From Acidimicrobiales bacterium (GTDB lineage Bacteria; Actinomycetota; Acidimicrobiia; Acidimicrobiales; UBA8190), in NCBI GenBank assembly GCA_030042575.1, contig JASHZK010000104.1, positions 1 through 11,503 on the forward strand: a stretch of 11,503 bases of DNA, in the 5' to 3' direction. Below the pieces are notes generated by a model. That model was not told the DNA's origin. It did not search any database and saw only the letters and a list, made by a program, of their open reading frames with translations. Shown piece by piece: positions 1 to 8,286 of this stretch. The position numbers and the translations under genes are program-made. The first letter of the stretch is position 1, and the number at the start of each line of letters is the position of its first letter.

Positions 1-57
1 GACGAGTTGCTCCAGGCGCTGTCGGACAAAGCGGGCGCCGTGTCGGGCGGGAAGTAG
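1..57 (+). CDS. C-terminal end of an upstream gene, probably transaldolase (partial)
   Basis: Frame 1 is open from the first base and ends at TAG (55-57), giving an 18-residue tail beginning DELLQALSDK. An acidic residue followed by Leu-Leu and an amphipathic helix resembles the C-terminal helix of bacterial transaldolases, which interconvert sedoheptulose-7-P/glyceraldehyde-3-P and erythrose-4-P/fructose-6-P. Context supports this, because the next gene is the isomerase type that is often fused to, or follows, transaldolase. The fragment is too short for a firm identification. It lies in the same frame as the downstream isomerase with only the TAG between them. Transaldolase would complete the non-oxidative link of the operon. 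The identity is inference; the open frame and stop are seen directly. Confidence 0.5.
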   Translation, partial: DELLQALSDKAGAVSGGK

Positions 58-1446
58 GTGGACGCCGTGGACGACGACGCCGCTGCCCTGCTCCAAGCGC
101 TGCGCAACCGCGACGCCGGGTTGTGGCCGGCGGGCAACGTGTCGGCCCAGCGCCTGGGCTGGTTGCAGGTGCCCGAGCGCATGGAGGCCGAAGCGGCGGA
201 CCTGGCCCGCTGGGCCGCCGGAATCGACCAGTCCACCGTGGTCCTGCTGGGCATGGGCGGATCGTCCCTGGGGCCGGCCGTGCTCCAAGCCGTGCGCCAC
301 ACCGCCGGGGCAGCGACGTCGGGACGCGAGCTCGTGGTCTGCGACACCACCCACCCGCGCACGGTGGCGGAGGTCGACCTGTCCGATGCCTTCGTGCTCG
401 TCTCGTCCAAGTCCGGAACCACCCTCGAGCCCAACGTGCTGTTCGACCATGCCTGGGGGCAGATGGCCGACCCGAACCGCTATGCCGCCATCACCGATCC
501 CGGTACCCCGCTCGCCACCCTGGCCGCCGAACGGGGATTCCGGCGCTGTTTCCTGAACCCCCCCGACATAGGCGGCCGTTACTCGGTTCTCTCCTATTTC
601 GGCATGGTCCCCGCCGCCTTGATGGGCTACGACGTCGCCGCCCTGTGCCGTCGAGCGCTGGACGCGGACCCCGTCGAAGCCGTCGCCCTGGGCATGACCA
701 TGGGTGAAGAGGCCAGGGCGGGACGAGACAAGGTGACCGTGGTGGTGCCCGAGCCTTTCGCCGCCTTCGGCCTGTGGGTCGAACAGCTCATCGCCGAATC
801 GACCGGCAAGCAGGGCACCGGTTGCATCCCGGTGCCGACCACGGCACCAGAGGAAGGAGGCGACCGCCACGTGGTGCCGGTCCACCTGTCGGACGCCGCC
901 GACGTGGCCGAGCAGTTCTACCGCTTCGAGCTGGCCGTGGCCATCTGCGGGCACGTCCTCGGCATCGACCCCTTCGACGAGCCCAACGTGGCCGAGTCCA
1001 AGAAGAACACCAACGACATGCTGGAATCGCTCCCCCTGCCCGAGATCGCCGATGCCCCTGCCGACCGGGTGCTGCCGTGGCTGGAGGAGAACGCCCACCA
1101 GGGCGACTACGTGTCGTTGCAGGCCTATGTCCCCTACGGGCAGGACGCCTCCCTGGAGGCGCTGCGCCGGGCGGTGCGCGACCATCTGGGAGGAATGGCC
1201 GTCACCGCCGGGTACGGGCCCCGTTTCCTGCACTCCACGGGCCAGCTGCACAAAGGCGGCCCCAACACGGTCCTGTGCGTGCAGATCGTGTGGCGCCGGC
1301 CCGGCCCCGACGTGGCCATCCCCACAAAGGGCTACGACTTCGGCACCCTCATCGCCGCCCAGTCCGCCGGCGACCACCGGAGCCTCGTGGCTCACGGGCG
1401 GCGGGTGCTGCGGGTGGCGGTGGACGAGCTGGCCGAGATCTCCTGA
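58..1446 (+). CDS. pgi: Glucose-6-phosphate isomerase (Tal-Pgi-type)
   Basis: This cytoplasmic enzyme interconverts glucose-6-P and fructose-6-P and feeds the zwf step encoded downstream. The 462-residue protein has the tandem SIS-fold layout. A first phosphate-binding loop follows GMGGSSLGP (65-73), and SSKSGTT (116-122) is the classic sugar-phosphate-binding motif. RYSVLSYFG (174-182) follows, then ESTGKQG (247-253) with the probable catalytic Glu247, and a Lys pair near 315-316 after IDPFDEPN. The segment HSTGQLHKGGPN (392-403) is typical, as I recall, of isomerase domains in transaldolase/isomerase fusions rather than E. coli-type Pgi (about 550 residues). The GTG start directly abuts the upstream TAG and no good Shine-Dalgarno precedes it, so translation probably depends on re-initiation. 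The next in-frame GTG is at 67. Family assignment is secure; the exact start is less so. Confidence 0.93.
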   Translation: MDAVDDDAAALLQALRNRDAGLWPAGNVSAQRLGWLQVPERMEAEAADLARWAAGIDQSTVVLLGMGGSSLGPAVLQAVRHTAGAATSGRELVVCDTTHPRTVAEVDLSDAFVLVSSKSGTTLEPNVLFDHAWGQMADPNRYAAITDPGTPLATLAAERGFRRCFLNPPDIGGRYSVLSYFGMVPAALMGYDVAALCRRALDADPVEAVALGMTMGEEARAGRDKVTVVVPEPFAAFGLWVEQLIAESTGKQGTGCIPVPTTAPEEGGDRHVVPVHLSDAADVAEQFYRFELAVAICGHVLGIDPFDEPNVAESKKNTNDMLESLPLPEIADAPADRVLPWLEENAHQGDYVSLQAYVPYGQDASLEALRRAVRDHLGGMAVTAGYGPRFLHSTGQLHKGGPNTVLCVQIVWRRPGPDVAIPTKGYDFGTLIAAQSAGDHRSLVAHGRRVLRVAVDELAEIS

Positions 1447-1451
1447 GGAGG
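1447..1451 (+). promoter_or_regulatory. Shine-Dalgarno site of gnd
   Basis: GGAGG lies 4 nt before the gnd ATG and directly follows the pgi TGA (1444-1446). It is the clearest ribosome-binding site in the left operon and fixes ATG 1456 as the gnd start. Confidence 0.75.
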
Positions 1452-1455
1452 CGAC

Positions 1456-2375
<920 letters not shown>

Positions 2376-2379
<4 letters not shown>

Positions 2380-3935
2380 GCGGACCTCCGGCCACTGCCG
2401 ACCAGCTCGGTGCCGAGCACCGGCACCCGGGCGTCGCCCACCATCGGCACGAGCTCGACCGCGTGAGCCGGCCCCCGGGCCATGCCCTGGTGGTGTTCGG
2501 CGCCTCGGGCGACCTCACCGCCCGCAAGTTGCTCCCGGCGATCGCCGCCCTGGAGGAGCACGGGGCCTTGCCCGAAGGTTTCGCCGTGGTGGGGGTGGCT
2601 CGTACCGAGTGGAAGGACGACGACTTCCGGCAAGCAGCCGCCCGAGCTGCCGGTGACCACAGCCCTTCGTGGCAGAAGCTGGTGTCCACCTTCAGGTACG
2701 TGGCCGGCGAGTACGGCCACCCCGATACCTTCAGCGAGCTGGAGACGGTGCTCGGCGAACTGGACCGCACGGCCGGTACCGGTGGCAACCGGGTGTACTA
2801 CCTGGCCACCGTGCCCGATCTCTTCGGGGTGGTAGCTCAGGGCCTGGCCGACCACGGCGCCAACGTACCGGGTCCGGGCGGCTCCTTCTCCCGCCTGGTG
2901 GTGGAGAAGCCCTACGGGCACGATCTCCAGAGCGCCAAGGAATTGGACCAGGCCCTGCACGCCGCCTTCGACGAGTCGCAGATCTACCGGATCGACCACT
3001 ACATGGGCAAGGAGACTGTCCAGAACGTTCTCGCCCTCCGCTTCGCCAACGCCATCTTCGAGCCGGTGTGGAACCGTCGTTACGTCGACAGCGTCCAGAT
3101 AACGGTGGCCGAGGACCTCGGTGTCGAACACCGTGGTGGTTTCTACGAGAAGGCCGGGGCCTTGCGCGACATCGTCCAGAACCACGTCATGCAAGTTCTG
3201 GCCCTGACCCTCATGGAGCCCCCTTCGGCAGTCGACGCCCAGGGCATCCGCGACGAGAAGGTGAAGCTGCTGCGGGCGGTGATGCTGCCCGAAGTGGACG
3301 CCGTCGCCTCCATGGCCGTGCGCGGCCAGTACACGGCGGGCACCATCGGCGGGCAACCGGTACCCGGTTACCGCCAGGAGGAGGGGGTCGACCCCCAGAG
3401 CGACACCGAGACCTATGTGGCCCTCAAGCTGGCCGTGGACAACTGGCGCTGGGCCGGGGTGCCCGTGTACGTGCGGACGGGCAAGCGCCTGGAAAAACGG
3501 GCCACCGAGGTGACCTTGCAGTTCCACCGGGTGCCCCACCTGGCCTTCGGCGCCAACCTGGCTCGCGACCTGAGGCCCAACTCACTGCTCATGCGCATCC
3601 AGCCCGACGAAGGGATCTCTCTCATCTTCGGCGCCAAGGTGCCGGGCGAGGAGTTTCGGCTGCGGTCGGTGGGCATGGACTTCTCCTACACCGAGGCTTT
3701 TCCCGGGGTCACGGCCGACGCCTACGAGCGGCTGCTGCACGACGTGATGATCGGCGACCCCACCCTCTTCGTCCGCACCGACGAGGTGGAGCGGGCCTGG
3801 CAGATCGTGGACCCCCTGCTCGAGGCCTGGGCCGAGGAGGACAGCCCGCTGTCGCACTACGCGGCGGGGACGTGGGGCCCGCACGAGGCCGACCTGTTGC
3901 TGGCCCGCGACCTGCGACAGTGGCGCGATCCCTGA
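2376..3935 (+). CDS. zwf: Glucose-6-phosphate 1-dehydrogenase
   Basis: The enzyme oxidises glucose-6-P to 6-phosphogluconolactone, the entry step of the oxidative pentose phosphate pathway. The coenzyme-binding motif FGASGDLTARKL spans residues 41-52, and Arg76 in GVAR falls where NADP-binding Arg is found in E. coli-type enzymes. The substrate signature RIDHYMGKE (205-213) and His270 in DIVQNHVMQV (the catalytic base) are intact. VRTGKRL (367-373) lies in the second substrate strand. From GTG 2376, overlapping the gnd stop by 4 nt, the protein has 519 residues, slightly long for the family. The first 29 residues are His-rich and look unconserved. An in-frame GTG at 2463 would give 490 residues and an N-terminus close to the usual one, so the start is uncertain. 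No opcA follows. Confidence 0.95.
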
Positions 3936-4609
3936 ACCCGCCCTTCGGCGAGCTGGAGGTGACCGAGGACGTACCCGGCGCCTTCGCCCGCCTGGTGGCC
4001 GACACCTTCGCCACCCGCCCGGGGCGCCGCTTCGTGCTGACGCTGTCGGGCGGACCCACCGCCCGACGGTGCTACGAACGGTTGGCCGCCGAGGCGCTCG
4101 ACTGGGCGGTGGTCGACGTCCTCATGGGCGACGAGCGCTGTGTCGGCCCCGACGATCCCGACGCCAACCAGCGCCTGGTGCGAGAGGCGCTCTTGGACCG
4201 GGTGGGCGGCGTCGGGTCGTTCCATCCCATGTCCTGTTCCGCCGGGCCCGAAGCCTACGAAGGCCTGCTGCGCCGCATGTCCGCCCCCGATCTGGTGCAC
4301 CTGGGCCTCGGCCCCGACGGCCACACCGCCTCCCTGTTCCCCGATTCGCCGGCCCTCGATGCCGGCGACGACCAGTGGGTGGCGTGCTCCGAGGATCCCC
4401 ACGGTCGCAATCCCCATAGCCGGATGACCCTCACCCTGGCCGGCATCGCCCGCGCCCGCCTGGCCGCGTTCACGGTGGTTTCCGAGGAGAAGCACGACGC
4501 CTTGGCCCGGATCTGCGCCGGTCAGGACCTCCCTGCCGCCAACGTGCGGGCCGGTCGTGTGGTGTGGCTGGTCGACCCCGACGCCGCCGGATCGGGCCAC
4601 GACCGCTGA
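3920..4609 (+). CDS. pgl: 6-phosphogluconolactonase, DevB/SOL type
   Basis: The enzyme hydrolyses 6-phosphoglucono-delta-lactone from Zwf to 6-phosphogluconate for Gnd. The NagB-like fold shows LSGGPT (42-47, phosphate loop), GDERCV (70-75) and LGLGPDGHTASLFP (128-141), which includes the probable catalytic His134. Arg168 in HSRMTLT and the C-terminal EEKHDAL segment also fit the family. I chose GTG 3920, which overlaps the zwf 3' end by 16 nt and gives 229 residues, because it retains the first strand (ELEV) that family members have before the initial helix. The alternative GTG 3959 gives 216 residues and loses that strand. Neither has a convincing ribosome-binding site, so coupling to zwf is likely. 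A GC hairpin follows the stop. The function is secure and the start is moderately secure. Confidence 0.92.
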   Translation: MARSLNPPFGELEVTEDVPGAFARLVADTFATRPGRRFVLTLSGGPTARRCYERLAAEALDWAVVDVLMGDERCVGPDDPDANQRLVREALLDRVGGVGSFHPMSCSAGPEAYEGLLRRMSAPDLVHLGLGPDGHTASLFPDSPALDAGDDQWVACSEDPHGRNPHSRMTLTLAGIARARLAAFTVVSEEKHDALARICAGQDLPAANVRAGRVVWLVDPDAAGSGHDR

Positions 4610-4626
4610 CGGCGACCGGGTCGCCG
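4610..4626 (+). terminator. Possible terminator or mRNA-stabilising hairpin after pgl
   Basis: Directly after the pgl TGA a perfect 7-bp GC-rich stem with a CGG loop is visible (CGGCGAC / CGG / GTCGCCG). There is no T-tract, so it is not a canonical intrinsic terminator, although U-less hairpins are proposed terminators in actinomycetes. Its position between the sugar-phosphate operon and the fbiC promoter-like box fits a transcription boundary. The role is inference. Confidence 0.4.
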
Positions 4627-4655
4627 CGGCACCCATGGGCAGCTGAGGGCGCCGA

Positions 4656-4661
4656 TAGTGT
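4656..4661 (+). promoter_or_regulatory. -10 box of a probable leaderless fbiC promoter
   Basis: TAGTGT fits the actinobacterial TAnnnT -10 consensus and ends 6 nt before GTG 4668, so the predicted transcript would begin at or beside the start codon. No Shine-Dalgarno is present. No clear -35 hexamer is visible. The same spacing logic recurs upstream of two other genes in the window. Confidence 0.5.
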
Positions 4662-4667
4662 GACCCC

Positions 4668-6965
4668 GTGGACCAGGCGGAGCTACTGGGCGCCCCGTTG
4701 AAGGAGCTGCAGGCCGAGGCGCGCTCGGTCCGCCGGCGCGCCCACGGCACCCGCGTCACCTTCTCGCCCAAGGTCTTCGTGCCCCTGACCCAGTTGTGCC
4801 GCGACCGCTGTGGCTACTGCACCTTCGCCCAGCCGCCGGCGCGCTTGTCGGCTCCCTACCTGTCGCCCGACCAGGTCCTGGCCATCGCCCAGGCCGGAGG
4901 GGCGGCCGGCTGCCACGAAGTTCTGTTCACCTTGGGCGAGGCTCCCGAGGACCGCTACCCGTCTGCCCGGAAGTGGCTGGTCGACCAGGGGGTGGACTCG
5001 ACGCTGTCGTATCTGGCCGAGATGTGCGCCTTGGTGCGCGACCGCACGGGCCTGCTCCCTCACGCCAATGCCGGGGCCCTCGACGCCCGGCAGCTGTCGG
5101 CCCTGCGGCCGGTCACGGCCAGCCAGGGAATGATGCTCGAGAGCCTCGACGCCGGGCTCGAGTGCCACCGCCTGGCCCCGGACAAGGCTCCCGAACGACG
5201 CCTGGCCACACTGGAGGCCGCCGGGCAGCAGTCGGTCCCCTTCACCACCGGGGTCCTCGTGGGCATCGGCGACTCACGACCAGAGCGGCTGCGGGCCCTG
5301 GAGGCCATCGCCCGGTGCCATCGCCGCTTCGGACACGTCCAAGAGGTCATCGTCCAGAACTTCCTGCCCAAGGCGGGCACGGCCATGGCCCAGCACCCGT
5401 CGTGTCCGGACGAGGAGCTGTGGTGGACGATCGCCGTGGCCCGCCTCCTGTTGCCGGCCGAGATCCATCTGCAGGCCCCACCCAATTTGTCCGACGACCT
5501 GCGGCCCCTGCTCGACTCGGGCATCGACGACTGGGGCGGGGTCTCACCCGTCACCGCCGATCACGTCAATCCTGAACGGGCCTGGCCGGCTGTCGAGGTC
5601 CTGCGCCGGGCCACGGAGGAAGCCGGGCTGGGTTTGGCCCCCCGGCTCACCGTCTACCCCGAGTTCGCCGCCCGTGCCGAGCGCTGGCTCCATCCCGACA
5701 TGCGCTTCGCCGTGCTCGACCGCTCGGACGCCGAGGGACTCGGGCGCGACCATCCGTGGTGCTCGGGCGGGACCTCGGCGCCTCCGGCACTGCTCCCCCG
5801 GCCGGCGGCCACACCCGTCGCTCGGCTCGATGGCGGTGGCGCCACTTGGCAGGGCGGTGCCGTTTCGGAGGTGTTGACCGGGGTCGAGCTCGGCCAGGAG
5901 CCGGGCGAGGACGAGATCACCGTGCTCTTCTCGGCCCGGGGTCCCGAGATGTACGCCCTGTTGGAGCTGGCCGACGAGCTGCGGAGGCGCACGGCGGGCG
6001 ACGTGGTCACCTTCGTCGCCAACCGCAACATCAACTACACCAACGTGTGCACCTTCAAGTGCCGCTTCTGCGCCTTCTCCAAAGGGCCGCTCTCGCTCAA
6101 CCTGCGTGGCGCGCCCTACCTGCTCGAACTGGAGGAGATCACGACGCGGGTGCGCCAGGCTGAAGACAGCGGCGCCACCGAGGTGTGCCTGCAGGGGGGC
6201 ATCCACCCCAACTTCGACGGCGACTACTACCTCGAGGTGATCTCGGCCGTGCGAGCCGCCTCCGAGCGCATCCACATCCACGGGTTCACCGCCTTGGAGG
6301 TGACCGAAGGCGCCCGGCGCCTCGGTGTCCCCCTGGTCGAGTACCTGACCCGGCTCAAGGAGGCGGGTCTGGCCACCCTGCCGGGCACAGCGGCGGAGAT
6401 CCTCGACGACGAGGTGCGCGCCGTGCTGTGCCCGGACAAGATCGACACCGAGGAGTGGCTGGAAGCCCATCGCACCGCCCATGCCGTGGGGCTGCGCTCG
6501 AACGTCACAATCATGTTCGGCGCCGTCGAGCACCCACGGTCGTGGGCCCGGCATTTGGTGCGGACCCGCGACCTGCAGCACGAGACGGGTGGGTTCACCG
6601 AGTTCGTCCCCCTTCCCTTCGTGCACATGGCCACGCCCATCTACCTGCAGCGCCGGGCCCGGCGCGGTCCGACGTTCCGCGAGGCCCTGCTCATGCACGC
6701 CGTAGGCCGTATCGCCTACGCCGGAGCCATCGACAACGTCCAGGTGAGCTGGGTCAAGATGGGCCTGGCCGGCGTCGCCCAGGCCCTGCAGGCCGGGGCC
6801 AACGACCTGGGGGGCACCCTCATGGACGAGAACATCTCCCGGGCCGCCGGCGCCGCCCACGGCCAGCGTATGGACGAGGACGCCTTCCGTGCCGTGACCC
6901 GACCGCTGGGGCGTCGCCTGGAGCAGCGCACCACGTTGTACGGCCGCGTCCCGGCGCCCTGTTGA
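4668..6965 (+). CDS. fbiC: FO synthase, fused CofG-CofH (7,8-didemethyl-8-hydroxy-5-deazariboflavin synthase)
   Basis: This two-domain radical SAM enzyme joins 5-amino-6-ribitylaminouracil to a tyrosine-derived fragment to form FO, the chromophore of coenzyme F420. The 765-residue protein has an N-terminal CofG half with a CX3CX2C iron-sulfur site at Cys44, Cys48 and Cys51 (CRDRCGYC), followed by TFAQPP. The C-terminal CofH half has NRNINYTN and a second CX3CX2C site at Cys461, Cys465 and Cys468 (CTFKCRFC). Later CofH segments such as LPLPFVHMATPIY and GGTLMDENISR are intact. Mycobacterial FbiC is, as I recall, about 90 residues longer, mainly at the N-terminus. The start is well constrained: an in-frame TGA lies at 4644-4646, GTG 4668 is the first start codon after it, and a TAnnnT box sits 6 nt upstream. 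Confidence 0.96.
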   Translation: MDQAELLGAPLKELQAEARSVRRRAHGTRVTFSPKVFVPLTQLCRDRCGYCTFAQPPARLSAPYLSPDQVLAIAQAGGAAGCHEVLFTLGEAPEDRYPSARKWLVDQGVDSTLSYLAEMCALVRDRTGLLPHANAGALDARQLSALRPVTASQGMMLESLDAGLECHRLAPDKAPERRLATLEAAGQQSVPFTTGVLVGIGDSRPERLRALEAIARCHRRFGHVQEVIVQNFLPKAGTAMAQHPSCPDEELWWTIAVARLLLPAEIHLQAPPNLSDDLRPLLDSGIDDWGGVSPVTADHVNPERAWPAVEVLRRATEEAGLGLAPRLTVYPEFAARAERWLHPDMRFAVLDRSDAEGLGRDHPWCSGGTSAPPALLPRPAATPVARLDGGGATWQGGAVSEVLTGVELGQEPGEDEITVLFSARGPEMYALLELADELRRRTAGDVVTFVANRNINYTNVCTFKCRFCAFSKGPLSLNLRGAPYLLELEEITTRVRQAEDSGATEVCLQGGIHPNFDGDYYLEVISAVRAASERIHIHGFTALEVTEGARRLGVPLVEYLTRLKEAGLATLPGTAAEILDDEVRAVLCPDKIDTEEWLEAHRTAHAVGLRSNVTIMFGAVEHPRSWARHLVRTRDLQHETGGFTEFVPLPFVHMATPIYLQRRARRGPTFREALLMHAVGRIAYAGAIDNVQVSWVKMGLAGVAQALQAGANDLGGTLMDENISRAAGAAHGQRMDEDAFRAVTRPLGRRLEQRTTLYGRVPAPC

Positions 6966-6972
6966 GCACTTC

Positions 6973-8124
6973 GTGACCGGCTCGGCCGCAGACGACCCGG
7001 CGCCGGTGCCGCCCCTGGCCGCCGACTCGGCCGGGGTGGAGACCATCACCCCCGAAGAGGAGCTCGACCCCGGGCGCACCGCTCTGGTCGAGCATTTCCT
7101 CGACAACTTGGGTATCACCGAGCGCCACGACCTGTACCGGGCCATCTTGGGCACCCTGGTGCACATGGCCCACGAGCACACCGACGCCCTCGACCTCAAG
7201 CTGGCCTCGGCAGCGCTGGCCGAGATGGCCGAGGCCTTCCGGGTGTTCCGCCCTTATCGACGCGGCATGAAGGTGACCTTCTTCGGCTCGGCCCGCACCC
7301 TGGCCGAGGACCCGCTGTACCGCCAGGCCCGCTCGCTGGCCGAGCGCATCGCAGGTGCCGGGTGGATGGTGGTGACGGGTGCCGGCCCGGGGATCATGGA
7401 GGCGGCCACCGAGGGCGCCGGCCGGCAGAACTCGCTGGGGGTCAACATCCGCCTTCCCCACGAACAGGGAGCCAACCCCTTCATCGCCCAGGACCCGAAG
7501 CTCGTGGAAATGCGCTACTTCTTCACCCGCAAGCTCATGCTCATCAAGGAGTCCGACGCCTACGCCGTGCTCCCCGGAGGCTTCGGCACCTTGGACGAAG
7601 CCTTCGAGCTGCTCACCCTGCTGCAGACGGGAAAGGCCCAGCCCGCCCCTTTGGTGTTGCTCGACGTGCCCGACGGCACCTATTGGAGGGGATGGCAGCG
7701 CTTCGTGGACGAGCAGGTGACAGCCAGGGGTCTGGTGTCGGTAGAGGATCACGCCCTGTACCGCGTCACCGCCGACGTCGATCAGGCGGCCAACGAGCTG
7801 CTCGGGTACTACCGCAATTATCACTCCTGTCGATGGGTGGGCGATCTCCTCGTGATGCGCATGCAGCAGGCGCCCACGCGCTCGCAGTTGGCCGAGCTCA
7901 ATCGGCGCTTCTCGGACATCGTGGTCAGCGGATTGATCAGGCCGGCCAAGCCCCTGGCCCCCGAGCGCTCCGATCACGACCATCTCGAGCTGCCCCGGCT
8001 GGCATTTCGCTTCGACCGCATCCACTACGGGCGGCTGCGGGAGCTCATCGACGCCCTCAATCGACTGGCCGACGCTCCTCGAGCAGGACGGCCGCCTTCT
8101 CCACCGCCCGCCGGGCCCGGGTGA
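6973..8124 (+). CDS. LOG-family (TIGR00730-like) nucleoside 5'-monophosphate phosphoribohydrolase
   Basis: Proteins of this family, including plant LOG and E. coli PpnN, cleave the N-glycosidic bond of nucleoside monophosphates to give a free base and ribose-5-phosphate. The Rossmann-like core starts at VTFFGSAR (101-108). GAGPGIMEA (136-144) and the signature PGGFGTLDE (201-209, with Glu209) form the active site, and TRKLML (185-190) is also typical. At 383 residues it is much longer than minimal LOGs (about 190). It carries roughly 95 extra N-terminal and 90-100 extra C-terminal residues that I cannot assign. GTG 6973 lies 7 nt after the fbiC stop without a clear ribosome-binding site, so coupling to fbiC is likely; GTG 7036 is an alternative. 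The last 22 codons overlap the opposite-strand gene ending at 8057 and encode a Pro/Gly/Ala-rich tail. Substrate is unknown. Confidence 0.88.
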   Translation: MTGSAADDPAPVPPLAADSAGVETITPEEELDPGRTALVEHFLDNLGITERHDLYRAILGTLVHMAHEHTDALDLKLASAALAEMAEAFRVFRPYRRGMKVTFFGSARTLAEDPLYRQARSLAERIAGAGWMVVTGAGPGIMEAATEGAGRQNSLGVNIRLPHEQGANPFIAQDPKLVEMRYFFTRKLMLIKESDAYAVLPGGFGTLDEAFELLTLLQTGKAQPAPLVLLDVPDGTYWRGWQRFVDEQVTARGLVSVEDHALYRVTADVDQAANELLGYYRNYHSCRWVGDLLVMRMQQAPTRSQLAELNRRFSDIVVSGLIRPAKPLAPERSDHDHLELPRLAFRFDRIHYGRLRELIDALNRLADAPRAGRPPSPPPAGPG

Positions 8125-8269
8125 ACCGACGCTCCTCGGCCAGCAGGGCCGGGTCGGGGGCGCCGTCGGTGTTCACCTCGTCCGACGCCTGTCGGAGGCG
8201 GTCGAGGGCCAGGTCGCCCAATTCCTCGGCGATGGCCGACAGGCGCTCGGCCAGCTCCTCGAGGCTCAC
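8057..8269 (-). CDS. Small 70-residue helical protein of unknown function
   Basis: Reading from GTG 8269 gives 70 residues, starting MSLEELAERL and ending EERRPVD before TGA. The sequence is highly charged. Leu/Ile/Ala spacing in residues 2-29 and 43-66 suggests two amphipathic helices, perhaps a helical hairpin or short coiled coil, separated by a loop around NTDGAPDP. There is no signal peptide, membrane segment or Cys. Codons are strongly G/C at position three, as in its neighbours. GAGAGG lies 9 nt before the GTG, and the gene begins 17 nt after the acyl-CoA synthetase stop, so it is probably its operon partner. Its last 68 nt overlap the LOG gene on the other strand. A longer open frame extends upstream into the synthetase gene, but its extra N-terminal part is Arg-rich shadow sequence. 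I do not recognise a named family. Confidence 0.7.
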   Translation of the reverse strand: MSLEELAERLSAIAEELGDLALDRLRQASDEVNTDGAPDPALLAEERRFTRARRAVEKAAVLLEERRPVD

Positions 8270-8278
8270 CGGGGCGGA

Positions 8279-8284
8279 CCTCTC
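8279..8284 (-). promoter_or_regulatory. Shine-Dalgarno site of the small gene
   Basis: On the minus strand GAGAGG precedes GTG 8269 by 9 nt, in the 17-nt gap after the synthetase TGA (8287-8289). It supports this GTG as the start over any codon inside the synthetase gene. Confidence 0.6.
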
Positions 8285-8286
8285 GG

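Noticed and set aside
4632..4639. Palindrome CCCATGGG upstream of fbiC considered as an operator.
   Set aside because: Only 8 bp, does not extend on either side and is expected by chance at this GC content.
5544..7199. A 551-codon open frame on the minus strand opposite fbiC.
   Set aside because: It is a shadow of high-GC third positions. Its product is low-complexity Gly/Gln/His/Val-rich with no motif, while the plus strand has intact radical SAM signatures.
6820..8025. A 401-codon minus-strand open frame opposite fbiC and LOG.
   Set aside because: It shadows two well-supported genes and has no motif or ribosome-binding site supporting it.
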